From an uncultured Phocaeicola sp. (lineage in GTDB: Bacteria; Bacteroidota; Bacteroidia; Bacteroidales; Bacteroidaceae), in NCBI GenBank assembly GCA_944319745.1, contig CALUET010000003.1, forward strand, positions 214,960-278,959: a DNA stretch of 64,000 nucleotides, in the 5' to 3' direction. The notes beneath the pieces were generated by a model. It saw only the letters and a list, made by a program, of their open reading frames with translations, was not told the DNA's origin and searched no databases. A program made the translations under genes and the position numbers. This document shows, piece by piece, positions 19,889-29,351 of this stretch (the stretch's first letter is position 1; every line of letters begins with the position of its first letter).

Positions 19889-20965
19889 TTAGTTGATGTT
19901 ATCAATGATGATAGGCATGCCGGTGCGTAGTTGTAAAGTTCCTGACGTTAAGATGGTATCTCCGGCAGATAATCCTTTCAAGATTTGCACTTCCGATTCA
20001 GTACGTATGCCAATTTCCACATCAACCGGGTAAGCAAATCCGGAACGGTACACGAAGACTTTGTTCTTTCCCATCTCCGGAACGATTGCTTCGGAGGGAA
20101 TGGCTATGGCATCGTTTATCTCCTTTTGCTTCAATTGAACGCTTATGAATCGTCCCGGAAGCAGTTCCCTTTTTGTGTTTGGGTAGATGGCTCTTACCTT
20201 CAGTGAGCGGGTTTCTTTATCAATGCTGGATTCCGTTGCATAGACTTGCGCCTTAAAGGTTTCTAATCTTCCGCTGAGAGTGAACGTCAGATTGGTACCT
20301 TTCTTTACCTGGTCGGCGTAACGTTCGGAAATGTAAAACTCCACTTTCAAAGGAGTAACCTTTGTAAGTCTTGCAATGACCGTGGTGGGAGAGGCATAAG
20401 CCCCCACGCTTACCTGGCGAAGACCGAGGATTCCGTCAAAAGGTGCGCGCAGCTCCGTCATGGCGATATTCGCTTTTACACTTTCTATATCGGCGTACAG
20501 TGTCTCTAATTCCGTTTTTACTTGTTCGTATGCTTCCTTACTTACGGCGTCCCGCTGCAATAAAGCATCTTGACGGAACACGCGGTCTCTGGCTAAAGGC
20601 ATTTGTGCGTTCAGCCGTTTCAGCTGAGCTTGTAACTGACTGTCGTTCACCTTTGCGAGTAATTGGTTCTTGCTTACGGATGTTCCTTCGTTGAAGTATA
20701 TGTCAACGATCTTGCCCGATGTTTCAAAAGACAGATCGACTTCTTCATCAGGAACAAGTTCTCCTATGACGAAGATTTCGTTGCTCAGATGGTGTGGCCT
20801 GATGATTTTTGCATTTACATTGAGAACTTGTTTCTTCTCACTCGTCGTAGGTGCTTGAGTTATATCTAATTCTTTATTCTCTCTGGGCGTGAATGTGTGA
20901 ATTCCCAACCCGATGAGTCCGGCTCCCACGACCGTAATAATTCCCCATTTTACTCGTTTGTCCAT
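19889..20965 (-). CDS. RND periplasmic adaptor (membrane fusion protein)
   Basis: Links the RND permease to the outer-membrane channel (358 aa). It has an N-terminal signal-anchor (WGIITVVGAGLIGLGI), a lipoyl/barrel-sandwich segment (GKIVDIYFNEGTSVSKNQLL), an alpha-hairpin, the second lipoyl half (RAPFDGILGLRQV), then beta-barrel and membrane-proximal domains ending LSAGDTILTSG. It is the first gene of the adaptor-permease-channel set. No promoter was seen in the 49 bases after the M28 gene, so read-through from upstream is possible. Confidence 0.95.
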   Translation of the reverse strand: MDKRVKWGIITVVGAGLIGLGIHTFTPRENKELDITQAPTTSEKKQVLNVNAKIIRPHHLSNEIFVIGELVPDEEVDLSFETSGKIVDIYFNEGTSVSKNQLLAKVNDSQLQAQLKRLNAQMPLARDRVFRQDALLQRDAVSKEAYEQVKTELETLYADIESVKANIAMTELRAPFDGILGLRQVSVGAYASPTTVIARLTKVTPLKVEFYISERYADQVKKGTNLTFTLSGRLETFKAQVYATESSIDKETRSLKVRAIYPNTKRELLPGRFISVQLKQKEINDAIAIPSEAIVPEMGKNKVFVYRSGFAYPVDVEIGIRTESEVQILKGLSAGDTILTSGTLQLRTGMPIIIDNIN

Positions 20966-21014
20966 GTGTTTTTTGGTAATAAGAATGTGTTAAAATAGAT
21001 GCGTTTTTCTATGA

Positions 21015-22037
21015 TTAAAAGCTTTCATTCGCCATTTTCCACAGGCATAAGAATGATGCTTCTGTAATATGTGTCAGCTTTTCCCAGTTTATTTTATCCG
21101 TTTCATCGCCGGGCATGTGATAATCCGGATGCCCGTCTGTGTGAAACCACATAATCGGAATGTTTAGCCGGGCGAATGAAGTGTTGTCACTTCCGCCGAC
21201 GGGATTCTCCCAAGCCCGGTAATCTGGTTTCAGTTTCAGGGCATAATTTCGGATGCTTTCTTTCAGCCATTTCTCGAAAGCCGGCTTTCCGGCTGTGTAA
21301 AAGAATACAACTTGTTGCGGATTTGTCTCGTCATGATTGCGACCTATCATGTCGAAATTCAGATAACCTTTCACCTTGTTTATCGAAACAAAGGTTTGTG
21401 TGAAATAACGTGAGCCGAGCAATCCTTTTTCTTCCCCGTCCCAAAAGGCGAAAATTACGGTCCGTTTGGGACGTATGCCGCTTTCTTTGAAGGCACGTGC
21501 TATTTGCAATACGGCAGAAACTCCCGAAGCATTATCGTCTGCGCCGTTATATATCTGGTCGTTTTCCAGCATGGGATCGTATCCTATATGGTCGTAATGA
21601 GCACCGACAATGACGATTTCATCCGGATTTTCCCCTTCTATTTGGGCAAGAATATTGCGCATTTCATATTTTTGGTGTACGCCTTGTTTGAATTTTTCGA
21701 TAGAGTCCGGATGGATTTCCAGGCGACCTTTTTTTTGTCTTTCCACGCGATATGCCTCAAAGGGTTGGAAATAGTCTTCGAATACCGGCTTTATTCCCAT
21801 TTGAGCAAGCAGGGATGCGATATAATTCCCTGCAATCTTTCCACCTTTCCATCCGGCTTCACGCCCTTCAAGTTCATCGGATGCCAAGAACCCGACGATG
21901 GCTTTTGCTGTTGTCTGATTAATGGAACTGATGCCTTTCAGCTCGCCTTGTTCAGAGGACAACTGCTGACCTTGTACCGTTTGCCGGCATGTCAACAGTA
22001 AAAGAAACAGTAAAATGTATTGACCGATTGTTTTCAT
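21015..22037 (-). CDS. M28-family metallopeptidase, exported
   Basis: Probable zinc aminopeptidase of the periplasm or cell surface (340 aa). A signal peptide covers about residues 1-23. The two-zinc site is complete: the His/Asp pair in GAHYDHIG and NGADDNASG, the catalytic Glu in WDGEEKGLLGS, Asp in DMIGR and the last His in DYHMPGDE. It starts 12 bases after rsgA, suggesting shared transcription. The peptide substrate is unknown. Confidence 0.92.
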   Translation of the reverse strand: MKTIGQYILLFLLLLTCRQTVQGQQLSSEQGELKGISSINQTTAKAIVGFLASDELEGREAGWKGGKIAGNYIASLLAQMGIKPVFEDYFQPFEAYRVERQKKGRLEIHPDSIEKFKQGVHQKYEMRNILAQIEGENPDEIVIVGAHYDHIGYDPMLENDQIYNGADDNASGVSAVLQIARAFKESGIRPKRTVIFAFWDGEEKGLLGSRYFTQTFVSINKVKGYLNFDMIGRNHDETNPQQVVFFYTAGKPAFEKWLKESIRNYALKLKPDYRAWENPVGGSDNTSFARLNIPIMWFHTDGHPDYHMPGDETDKINWEKLTHITEASFLCLWKMANESF

Positions 22038-22049
22038 GTGGTAAAAAGT

Positions 22050-22985
22050 TTAATATGCGGATCGATATTTCCCTTCGTCTTTATCCTCCAGAATGTTGAG
22101 ATATGAAGTATATCGCGACTCGCTTATAAAATGATTCTTCACCGCTTCGCGGACAGCACATCCGGGTTCGTGGCGGTGGGTGCAATTATTATATTTACAT
22201 TGTGCGGAAAACTGAAAGATTTCTTTAAAGTAATGTCCTACTTCTTCGTCTTTCATGTCTATCGTGCCGAAGCCTTTTATTCCCGGAGTGTCGATGATAT
22301 ACCCGTTTCCCTGCGTCGGATACATTTCGGAAAACGTTGTTGTATGCATTCCTTTATTATGATATTCCGAAATCTCTTGCGTCTTGAGTTTTTGTTCCGG
22401 GAGGATTGCATTGATTAATGTCGATTTTCCTACCCCCGAATGACCGGAAAAGAGGGTAATCTTGTCCGGAAGTAAATTTTTTATTTCATCGATGCCTTCG
22501 TTATTTATGGCCGATGTGCGGTGACAAGGGTAACCTATGTAAGTGTACAACTCGATTAATTTATCCAAATAACGGCTTTCTTCTTCGGAATAACGGTCTG
22601 TCTTATTAAAAACCAGGTGAGTCGGTACCCTGTATGCTTCGGCAGAGGCCAGAAAACGGTCTATGAAAATTGTCGAAGTTTCGGGATAATTTACGGTAAC
22701 TATCAGCAGGCATAAATCAAGGTTTGCTGCAATGATGTGCGATTGCTTGGATAGATTGGATGCACGACGGATGATATAGTTCTTACGATTTTCTATTTCT
22801 GTAATAAATCCGCTTCCTTCCGTGTTTACAGATATCTGCACGCGATCGCCGATGGCTATAGGATTTGTACTTCGAATATCCTTAAGTCTGAAGTTACCTT
22901 TTATTTTGCATTCGATGTCTTGCCCGCTGTCTGTTCTTACGGTATACCAGCTTCCTGTACTTTTTATGACTAAACCTTTGTTCAA
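22050..22985 (-). CDS. rsgA: Ribosome small subunit-dependent GTPase A
   Basis: Assembly GTPase that checks the 30S decoding centre. It has an N-terminal OB fold (about 1-70), a circularly permuted G domain with NKTD before the P-loop GHSGVGKST, and a C-terminal zinc finger ([14 protein letters not shown]). At 311 aa it has normal length. The start at 22985 is a TTG codon, with no in-frame ATG nearby upstream; homologues begin at this position, so a rare start is likely. It is followed closely by the M28 peptidase gene. Confidence 0.96.
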   Translation of the reverse strand: MNKGLVIKSTGSWYTVRTDSGQDIECKIKGNFRLKDIRSTNPIAIGDRVQISVNTEGSGFITEIENRKNYIIRRASNLSKQSHIIAANLDLCLLIVTVNYPETSTIFIDRFLASAEAYRVPTHLVFNKTDRYSEEESRYLDKLIELYTYIGYPCHRTSAINNEGIDEIKNLLPDKITLFSGHSGVGKSTLINAILPEQKLKTQEISEYHNKGMHTTTFSEMYPTQGNGYIIDTPGIKGFGTIDMKDEEVGHYFKEIFQFSAQCKYNNCTHRHEPGCAVREAVKNHFISESRYTSYLNILEDKDEGKYRSAY

Positions 22986-23054
22986 AATCGTAATGGTATA
23001 TTGAAGATTATGCCTTTTTGTTGAGAAATAATAGAGCAGCCTCAGGTAAAACTA

Positions 23055-23104
23055 ACCTTATGTTTTGCCGAAAACATTGCATCGTTTTTAGCAGAACATA
23101 AGGT
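23055..23104. repeat. Inverted repeat in the frr-rsgA intergenic region
   Basis: Perfect 10-base arms (23055-23064 and 23095-23104) enclose 30 bases that hold a smaller AAAAC/GTTTT stem. The weak T content after it on the minus strand makes it a possible frr terminator. It could equally be leader structure of rsgA, for which no standard promoter was found. The rest of this 195-base gap shows nothing clear. Confidence 0.4.
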
Positions 23105-23180
23105 CTTTGTTTTATGGAAAAACGGTTATGTAAGTCAGTTCGTCGTGCGGTAATTTTATTTTCCCGCCGTTATGAAAGAT

Positions 23181-23741
23181 TTATACCGTCATTATTTCCT
23201 TATCCTTAGCGCTTAACATGTCATCAATTTGCTTGATGAATTTGTCATGAATCTTTTGCACTTTTCCTTCAGCATCCTTTTGTTCGTCTTCGGGCATGCC
23301 GTCTTTTACTGCTTTTTTCAGCGCTTCTATGGTGTCTCGCCGTGCATTTCTTACGCTGATTTTAGCAGTTTCTCCTTCGCCTTTGCACTGCTTTGATAGC
23401 TGTTTGCGTCGTTCTTCGGTCAAAGGGGGAATGCCCAAGCGGATAACTTCTCCGTTGTTTTCCGGCATGATTCCAAGTTCGGAGTCGATAATTGCTTTTT
23501 CAATTACACGGAACATGCTTTTATCCCAAGGTTTAATTGCAATACTTCTTACATCAGGAGTGGTAATAGCTGCAACATTGTTGATGGGAACCATGCTTCC
23601 GTAAGAGTTTACGCGGATGCCATCAAGCAGACGAATGTCGGCTTTTCCCGCACGTATGTGAGCCAATGCGTCCTCTAAATGCATAGTGGCTAACTCCATT
23701 TTTTCTTCAGCTTCGCGTAGAATTGTTTTTGAGTCTACCAT
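23181..23741 (-). CDS. frr: Ribosome recycling factor
   Basis: Splits post-termination ribosomes with EF-G. The 186-aa protein shows the standard three-helix bundle and RRF core (IPPLTEERRKQLSKQCKG). Cytoplasmic and essential. It has its own promoter (TTG-N20-TACTTTTG) in the gap after the GH140-like gene, so it does not depend on pyrH read-through. In many bacteria frr directly follows pyrH; here a glycosidase gene stands between them. Confidence 0.97.
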   Translation of the reverse strand: MVDSKTILREAEEKMELATMHLEDALAHIRAGKADIRLLDGIRVNSYGSMVPINNVAAITTPDVRSIAIKPWDKSMFRVIEKAIIDSELGIMPENNGEVIRLGIPPLTEERRKQLSKQCKGEGETAKISVRNARRDTIEALKKAVKDGMPEDEQKDAEGKVQKIHDKFIKQIDDMLSAKDKEIMTV

Positions 23742-23794
23742 ATATTTTTCTCTTTTTGGGGTTGTTTTTTATTAAATTCTGTAGTAATACAAAA

Positions 23795-23825
23795 CAAAAG
23801 TAAGGTATTTTTTAATTATTCGCAA
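23795..23825 (-). promoter_or_regulatory. Promoter of frr
   Basis: On the minus strand, TTG (23823-23825), 20 bases, then TACTTTTG (23795-23802), about 54 bases before the frr ATG. It matches the Bacteroidetes consensus well. Confidence 0.6.
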
Positions 23826-23837
23826 TATTGTTGCTTT

Positions 23838-25307
23838 TTATTTTGCTCGGTCGGTGTAGTGCTTCCCCGGCTTGGGATATTTACAGGCGGCGTTGTCCAA
23901 GACCAATACCCAGTCGAGATCTTCTCCGGGATGGGGAGGTGTAAATGTTCTTTCGGCAAGGTTGTTTCGGAATATGCCTATTGATTTGGCCTCTCCGTTA
24001 CGCGGATTATACCACCAGGCCTTCACCTTTTCTCCTTTTATGGCTTGCATGTTTACTTTAAACGGACGGGAAACCGGGGCATATATCATGGCGTATGATC
24101 CGTTTGCATCTTTCGTTGCCACAAAGCGATAGCGTCCTTCTCCGGGAAGGAATGTCTTTATTTGGTCGGGGATTATAATATCTTGGGCGGGAACACGGGA
24201 GAAGAACGGACGGGATTCCATCAGCAATCGTCCGTATTGCATTTGTGCAGCTCCCGGTTGGTCGAGGGCTTCTTCCCATGACATCAGGGGGTTGTTGATA
24301 GGATAACGTTTTTTTTCGGGATCATACATCTGCCAGATTGCATGATTCCCGTAGGTGTGTCCGAAAGCTCCGCCGAACAAATCCCAGTAAAGCGCCTTTC
24401 TTATGTCTGCAGCAATGGAGTGTCCCAACAATTGGGCGTTGAAGTCAATGGGATGATCCTCGTATAAAGGTTCGCCGTCGATGACGGGTTTTACGGGGCT
24501 CAACGAATAATCTGCGAAGATTTTTTGGTATGTTCTTGTGTAATTGTCGGTATGTCCGTTTTGCCGCATATTGAAATCAAGCCAACTTTCATTGTGAAAC
24601 CATTGTGAAGAACCGGTGTGTCCGCACGGATGGAAGGTGACCAATTGTTTATTTTCACAGCCGGCTTTTATGCCTTCGGCCATGGCTCTGATAACATTCT
24701 TCTGGTTCTCGTTCTCGGGAACTCTGTCTCCTCCCATAATCCAAATTACTTGTTTGTCTTTATATCTCTGCCCCAAGAAGAATCCGTAAGCCTTTGCATT
24801 TCCCATATTGAACAGAGGTTTGTTCCCGTTCTCGGGGATGTTGTCGTACCAATATCGGCCCCATGTTGGTAAAAGCCCTACATATAATCCTAATTGGTTC
24901 GCCTTGTTAATGATATAATCTACGTGATCCCAATAGTCGTTATCCTCGCCTTCTACCACGGCCGGTGTGGCGGGATTGTAGTTGATTAACGGTAGATATC
25001 CGTAAGGATTGGGATCTTTGTGTCCGTCAAGCTCGGCAATGGCCACGGCTTGTATCACCGTAAATCCTTTATCGGCGCGGTCTTGCAGGTAAAGATCGGC
25101 TTCTTCCCTGTTCAAACGATGAAAAAGTTCCCATGCCGTATCGCCAAGATAGAAAAAAGGACGCCCATCGGCATATTGTAAGAACCGCTTGTTTTCCGAT
25201 ACTTTCAGTGTTGTTTCTTGAAAAGCAACGGCATCTTTTTCCTGTTTTGCCTGTCCGTATGTGGAGAAGCATAAGCAGAGTGTCAGAAGTAGAATGTTAT
25301 GTTTCAT
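23838..25307 (-). CDS. GH140-like (DUF4038) glycoside hydrolase, exported
   Basis: Exported (beta/alpha)8-type glycosidase of 489 aa, of the DUF4038 group that includes GH140 apiosidases acting on pectin side chains. A signal peptide covers residues 1-20. The DUF4038 hallmark [17 protein letters not shown] follows, then candidate acid residues in WIMGGDRVP and [13 protein letters not shown]-terminal beta-rich putative collagen-binding domain ([28 protein letters not shown]) ends the protein. Substrate is not fixed by sequence. It lies between pyrH and frr, with no SusCD or other pectinase genes near it. Confidence 0.88.
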   Translation of the reverse strand: MKHNILLLTLCLCFSTYGQAKQEKDAVAFQETTLKVSENKRFLQYADGRPFFYLGDTAWELFHRLNREEADLYLQDRADKGFTVIQAVAIAELDGHKDPNPYGYLPLINYNPATPAVVEGEDNDYWDHVDYIINKANQLGLYVGLLPTWGRYWYDNIPENGNKPLFNMGNAKAYGFFLGQRYKDKQVIWIMGGDRVPENENQKNVIRAMAEGIKAGCENKQLVTFHPCGHTGSSQWFHNESWLDFNMRQNGHTDNYTRTYQKIFADYSLSPVKPVIDGEPLYEDHPIDFNAQLLGHSIAADIRKALYWDLFGGAFGHTYGNHAIWQMYDPEKKRYPINNPLMSWEEALDQPGAAQMQYGRLLMESRPFFSRVPAQDIIIPDQIKTFLPGEGRYRFVATKDANGSYAMIYAPVSRPFKVNMQAIKGEKVKAWWYNPRNGEAKSIGIFRNNLAERTFTPPHPGEDLDWVLVLDNAACKYPKPGKHYTDRAK

Positions 25308-25370
25308 GTTATTTACAGATAAGGTTTTGTTATTTTATGTGCATCCTGTTCGTTCTTGAACGGGGCGTTT

Positions 25371-26081
25371 TCAGTTGTGCACCAGTGTACCTATCGGCTC
25401 TCCTGCAATTACTTTTTTCAGATTTCCTACGGTGTCCATATCAAACACGATGATTGGCAGGTTGTTTTCCTTGCACATGCAGGTAGCTGTAAGGTCCATT
25501 ACTTTTAAACCACGCGCAAGAACTTCATCGTAGGTAATGTCGTTAAACTTGGTGGCTGTAGGATCTTTTTCCGGATCGGCGGTGTAAATTCCGTCAACAC
25601 GCGTGCCCTTTAGCATAACATCCGCCTCAATTTCTATGCCTCGAAGGGAAGAACCTGTGTCGGTCGTGAAGAAAGGATTGCCTGTTCCTGCCGACATGAT
25701 TACAATTTCTCCTTTTTCCATAGCTTCGATGGCTTTCCATTTTGTGTAGAATTCGCCGATGGGTTCCATACGGATGGCGGTGAGTACGCGGTTTTTTACG
25801 CCCGTTGCAGTCAGGGCAGAACTTAATCCGAGACTGTTTATCACGGTGGCGAGCATACCCATTTGGTCTCCTTTCACCCTATCAAAGCCTTTCCCTGCAC
25901 CGCTTAACCCGCGGAAAATATTACCTCCGCCGATGACGATACCGATTTGTACGCCCATTTCATGAATTTCTTTGATTTGTTCTGCATATTCTCCGAGACG
26001 TTTCTCGTCAATTCCGTATTTCTTTTCTCCCATCAGACTCTCTCCACTGAGCTTTAAAAGGACACGTTTGAATCTTACCAT
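25371..26081 (-). CDS. pyrH: Uridylate kinase
   Basis: Phosphorylates UMP to UDP in pyrimidine nucleotide synthesis. The 236-aa amino-acid-kinase fold shows KLSGESLMG at the start, GGGNIFRG and the UMP-site segment SAGTGNPFFTTD. Length is typical for the hexameric bacterial enzyme. It starts 12 bases after the MATE gene stop, with no promoter seen, so it is likely in the yraN-birA-MATE-pyrH transcript. Confidence 0.97.
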   Translation of the reverse strand: MVRFKRVLLKLSGESLMGEKKYGIDEKRLGEYAEQIKEIHEMGVQIGIVIGGGNIFRGLSGAGKGFDRVKGDQMGMLATVINSLGLSSALTATGVKNRVLTAIRMEPIGEFYTKWKAIEAMEKGEIVIMSAGTGNPFFTTDTGSSLRGIEIEADVMLKGTRVDGIYTADPEKDPTATKFNDITYDEVLARGLKVMDLTATCMCKENNLPIIVFDMDTVGNLKKVIAGEPIGTLVHN

Positions 26082-26093
26082 TGTTATCTTGTT

Positions 26094-27422
26094 TTAAAAA
26101 TGTTTGTACGCAAAAATAGGGATTAATTTATGTTTTCGCAAAAATAAGGCTTGTGTAATGCCGCGGATGCCCAAATAGATGATAAAAGCCAACCATAAAG
26201 CATGGTTTTGCAGTAGGTCTTGCAATCCGAAGTAGGTGAAGAAGAAACAAATTGTTGCCACACTCATGGAGTAAAGCATGATGTTTGTTTTGGTTGCGCC
26301 GATACAGATTCCGTCGAACAAGAAGGCGGAGAAACTTACAAGTGGAATTGCCAGTACCCAGAAGAAGTATTGTTTGGACGCATCGATTACGGATTTGTCA
26401 TTGGTAAGTAGTGACAAAAAATCTGTTCCTCCCATTCCGTACAGCAAAGTAAACAGCAGAGACAATGCAATTCCCCAATAAAATAACCGGAATATGGTGC
26501 TCTGCAGTTCCCGGGAATTCCTTGCTCCGATGTGTTTCCCGGTAAGAGCTTCTCCGGCATAGGCGAAGCCGTCCATGATGTAAGAGAATAAAGTGAAGAG
26601 TTGCATGAGGAGCGTGTTTACGGCTAATGTGATGTCTCCGTAAGAAGCGCTTGTGGAAGTGAAGAAAACGGTGACGCTTATCAGGCACAACGTGCGCAGG
26701 AAGATGTCGCGATTTACCTGAAAGAATTGCAGCATGGCGTGTCGTTCGAATAAATGTTCCCGACGGAGGTACTTGTGCAAATTGCCGTAATAACGCATCC
26801 ATAGGAATATGGCCATGAAAAGTCCGGCATATTGTGCCGTTAATGTCCCCAAAGCTACTCCTTCCACCTTCATCCCGAAGAGAAAAACAAAGGTTACGCT
26901 GGCCGTAATGTTTATAAGATTTTGTGCAATGGCGATGAACATCGGGAAACGGGAATTCTGCATTCCGATGAACCAGCCGTTGAAACTGTATAAACCGAGC
27001 GTGGCCGGTGCTCCCCAGATGCAGATCCGGAAGTAAAGCGATGCCATATCTTCCACTTCACGGGTGGCATCTATGAAATAAAATGACACGAGGCGCAGCG
27101 GAGTTTGCAGCAGCATCAGAAGAAGGGCAAGGAAAAGTCCGACGATGATCGACCGCATTAACAGGCGGGTAACCTCGGGCAAATCGTGTCGTCCGAAGGC
27201 TTGTGATGTCATGCCGCCCGTGCCCATTCGCAAAAAGCTGAATATCCAATAGATCATATTAAACAGCATACTGCCTATGGCAATGGCGCCGATGTAGGAA
27301 GCATTGCCCAAATGTCCTACAATCGTAATGTCAACCAGTCCCAAAAGCGGAACAGTTATGTTTGAAACAATGGATGGAACGGCTATGTGGAGTATCTTCT
27401 TTGTTGTCGGATTCATGGGCAT
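26094..27422 (-). CDS. MATE-family efflux transporter
   Basis: Inner-membrane multidrug/toxin antiporter of 442 aa. It has twelve predicted membrane segments in two repeats, with the N-terminal MATE pattern VPSIVSNITVPLLGLVDITI and the second-half GEALTGKHIGARN. The start could be Met1 or Met3. It begins 2 bases after the birA stop codon and precedes pyrH by 12 bases, so it sits inside a housekeeping operon. It is clearly different from the second MATE gene at 61561. Substrate unknown. Confidence 0.93.
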   Translation of the reverse strand: MPMNPTTKKILHIAVPSIVSNITVPLLGLVDITIVGHLGNASYIGAIAIGSMLFNMIYWIFSFLRMGTGGMTSQAFGRHDLPEVTRLLMRSIIVGLFLALLLMLLQTPLRLVSFYFIDATREVEDMASLYFRICIWGAPATLGLYSFNGWFIGMQNSRFPMFIAIAQNLINITASVTFVFLFGMKVEGVALGTLTAQYAGLFMAIFLWMRYYGNLHKYLRREHLFERHAMLQFFQVNRDIFLRTLCLISVTVFFTSTSASYGDITLAVNTLLMQLFTLFSYIMDGFAYAGEALTGKHIGARNSRELQSTIFRLFYWGIALSLLFTLLYGMGGTDFLSLLTNDKSVIDASKQYFFWVLAIPLVSFSAFLFDGICIGATKTNIMLYSMSVATICFFFTYFGLQDLLQNHALWLAFIIYLGIRGITQALFLRKHKLIPIFAYKHF

Positions 27423-27424
27423 AT

Positions 27425-28177
27425 TTATAAAAGATGCTCGTTGATGATGAATTTTACTTCTTTGAAAAGGTATTCCCTTCGCCGTTGCTCCTCATCCGTA
27501 AGGATAAGTTTGCCGGTTGGCTCTACGTTGTCTATGCGGGCATAAAAGGTTCCTTGTGTATCTTTGTAAGGGAAAAATCCGTTGCGGCGGTACAGCTTTT
27601 TTTTGTATTCTGCAGAAATCTCTTCAGCTTTTCCTGCATGCAGTAATTTATAATATGAGATGATTTGCTTCATACATTGCCTTAAAATAATTTCCCTGTC
27701 GTAGCTTTTCCCGGTGATTTGCTGTAAAGAGACCGGATTCGGCGCGTCGCTTGTAAAAAACATCTGGTTCAGATTAATGCCTGTCCCCGAAATGGAGCGG
27801 TTAATGTGGGCGCCTGTGATGTCGTTTTCTATCAGCGTTCCGCAAAGTTTGCAGTCTTTCCAGTAAATGTCATTCGGCCATTTTATGGAAATGTCGGCGG
27901 TATAAGCCGAAAGGGTGTCGTAAAGTGCCAGTGCCGTTACTTCCGATAGAAGAAACTGATGGCGTATTTCCAGAAAAGTGGGAAATACAACGAAACTGAA
28001 CAACAAGTTCTTTCCCGCTTCCGATTCCCAACTGTTTCCGCGTTGTCCGCGGCCGGATATTTGAAAGTCGGCATATACGCATGTAAATTCTTCAGCGTTT
28101 TGTTTGTTGCAAAGCGCGGTCAGATAACTATTCGTCGATTCTGTCTCTGTCAGATGAATAAGAGTGGCGTGGCTCAT
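27425..28177 (-). CDS. birA: Biotin--[acetyl-CoA-carboxylase] ligase
   Basis: Attaches biotin to carboxylase carrier proteins through biotinyl-AMP. The 250-aa enzyme lacks the N-terminal DNA-binding domain of E. coli BirA, so it is a ligase only. The biotin/ATP loop GRGQRGNSW and KWPNDIYW are intact, and a small C-terminal SH3-like domain follows. It starts 32 bases after the yraN stop. Confidence 0.95.
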   Translation of the reverse strand: MSHATLIHLTETESTNSYLTALCNKQNAEEFTCVYADFQISGRGQRGNSWESEAGKNLLFSFVVFPTFLEIRHQFLLSEVTALALYDTLSAYTADISIKWPNDIYWKDCKLCGTLIENDITGAHINRSISGTGINLNQMFFTSDAPNPVSLQQITGKSYDREIILRQCMKQIISYYKLLHAGKAEEISAEYKKKLYRRNGFFPYKDTQGTFYARIDNVEPTGKLILTDEEQRRREYLFKEVKFIINEHLL

Positions 28178-28209
28178 TGTGAATTTTTTTTGTTTCCCGA
28201 CGGACCTTT

Positions 28210-28575
28210 TTACCAGATGGGCGGAAGGAAGGCGTTCTCTATGTGCTCGATTTTAAACGGGGAATCCGTCCCTGTTACGGAAATAATGTCGAATCTGACG
28301 GGTAAGTCCAGCTCGAATTTTTTCAGGTATTCGTCAGTAGATTCAATGATATGGCGGATTTTTTGTGGGCTCACGGCATCTTCCGGATTTCCAAATTCCG
28401 TATCTTTTCTTGTTTTTACCTCGACAATGACTAACTCGCCGTCTTTTTCTGCCACGATGTCCAGGTCACGTTTCCCCGAACGCCAGTCGCGATGTCTGAT
28501 GGTATAACCGTTTTTTTCGAGAAAGAGTGCGGCAGCCGATTCACCCTTCCTGCCCAATTCGTTATGCGAAGCCAT
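28210..28575 (-). CDS. YraN family (UPF0102) nuclease-like protein
   Basis: Small protein (121 aa from the ATG at 28575) with the restriction-endonuclease-like UPF0102 fold: GRKGESAAALFLEKNGY, DLDIVAEKDGELVIVEVKTRK. The D and ExK residues of a PD-(D/E)XK site are present, so nuclease activity is plausible, but the family function is not settled. First gene of the yraN-birA-MATE-pyrH group. An in-frame upstream ATG would add 6 residues and lies closer to the promoter. Confidence 0.9.
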   Translation of the reverse strand: MASHNELGRKGESAAALFLEKNGYTIRHRDWRSGKRDLDIVAEKDGELVIVEVKTRKDTEFGNPEDAVSPQKIRHIIESTDEYLKKFELDLPVRFDIISVTGTDSPFKIEHIENAFLPPIW

Positions 28576-28590
28576 ATCTTCGTTTTTTTG

Positions 28591-28598
28591 CAAAAATA
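28591..28598 (-). promoter_or_regulatory. -7 element for yraN operon
   Basis: TATTTTTG on the minus strand matches TAnnTTTG. It lies 16 bases upstream of the yraN ATG. The -33 box is not clear. Confidence 0.45.
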
Positions 28599-28632
28599 CA
28601 TATTTTCTGTTTTTATATATTGTTTAAGTAAC

Positions 28633-28640
28633 TAAATTTG
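28633..28640 (+). promoter_or_regulatory. -7 element for the 28649 gene
   Basis: TAAATTTG matches TAnnTTTG and ends only 8 bases before the ATG at 28649. Transcription would start almost at that codon, giving a leaderless message. No -33 box is clear. Confidence 0.45.
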
Positions 28641-28648
28641 TAGCATCT

Positions 28649-28882
28649 ATGGTGAATAACGGGAAAAGACGGAAGAAAGTACCTGCATCGTTACCTCCAA
28701 GAAGGCAACGAATGGTGTGTTTAATGAGTGAAGACGAGATGCAGATCGTGGACCGTTATCTGGAAAAATACCAGATAACGAATAAGGCGCGTTGGCTTCG
28801 GGAGACAATATTGGCCTTTATTCACCAGACGATGGAAGAAGATTATCCAACTTTGTTCAAGGAACATGATATGCGGCGGTAA
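28649..28882 (+). CDS. Small basic protein, possible ribbon-helix-helix fold
   Basis: 77-aa protein I do not recognise by name. It has a very basic N-terminus (GKRRKKVPASLPPRRQR), then a segment MSEDEMQIVDRYLEKY followed by a long helix. This resembles ribbon-helix-helix or MobC-like DNA-binding proteins. It ends 6 bases before tadA and is likely co-transcribed with it. The promoter lies so close that the mRNA may be leaderless. Function unknown. Confidence 0.7.
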   Translation: MVNNGKRRKKVPASLPPRRQRMVCLMSEDEMQIVDRYLEKYQITNKARWLRETILAFIHQTMEEDYPTLFKEHDMRR

Positions 28883-28888
28883 AGAAGT

Positions 28889-29323
28889 ATGGCAGACGAT
28901 GTGTATTATATGAAACAAGCCTTGCTTGAGGCAAAAGCCGCATCGCAGTCGGGGGAGGTGCCCGTGGGCGCGGTTGTGGTATGTCGCGACCGGATTATTG
29001 CACGCGCACATAATCTGACGGAGACATTGAACGACGTCACTGCGCATGCCGAAATGCAGGCTATTACGGCAGCATCGAATGCTTTGGGCGGAAAGTACCT
29101 GAACGATTGTACACTTTACGTAACCGTTGAACCTTGTGTAATGTGTGCGGGAGCGATAGCCTGGGCACAGACCGGTCGGCTTGTCTTCGGCGCTGCGGAT
29201 GAAAAACGGGGGTACTTGCGATACGCTCCGCAGGCTTTGCATCCTAAAACAGTGGTCTGCCAGGGAATACTGGCTGAAGAATGTGCGGAGATTATGCGGG
29301 AATTTTTCAGAGAAAGACGTTGA
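28889..29323 (+). CDS. tadA: Nucleoside/tRNA adenosine deaminase (TadA-like)
   Basis: Zinc deaminase of 144 aa. The zinc site is complete: HAEMQ supplies His and the catalytic Glu, and PCVMCAGAI supplies the two Cys. Most likely it converts A34 to inosine in tRNA-Arg(ACG). A guanine or other base deaminase role cannot be fully excluded from sequence. It follows the small basic protein by 6 bases and is convergent with the DUF4834 gene. Confidence 0.88.
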   Translation: MADDVYYMKQALLEAKAASQSGEVPVGAVVVCRDRIIARAHNLTETLNDVTAHAEMQAITAASNALGGKYLNDCTLYVTVEPCVMCAGAIAWAQTGRLVFGAADEKRGYLRYAPQALHPKTVVCQGILAEECAEIMREFFRERR

Positions 29324-29351
29324 TTGCCGGATTTGGACGTGGTTTGGTTCG

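Noticed and set aside
25308-25370. Possible pyrH terminator (GTTC/GAAC) before the GH140-like gene.
   Set aside because: Only 4-5 bp of stem and no T run, so no terminator is claimed. No promoter was found for the glycosidase either.
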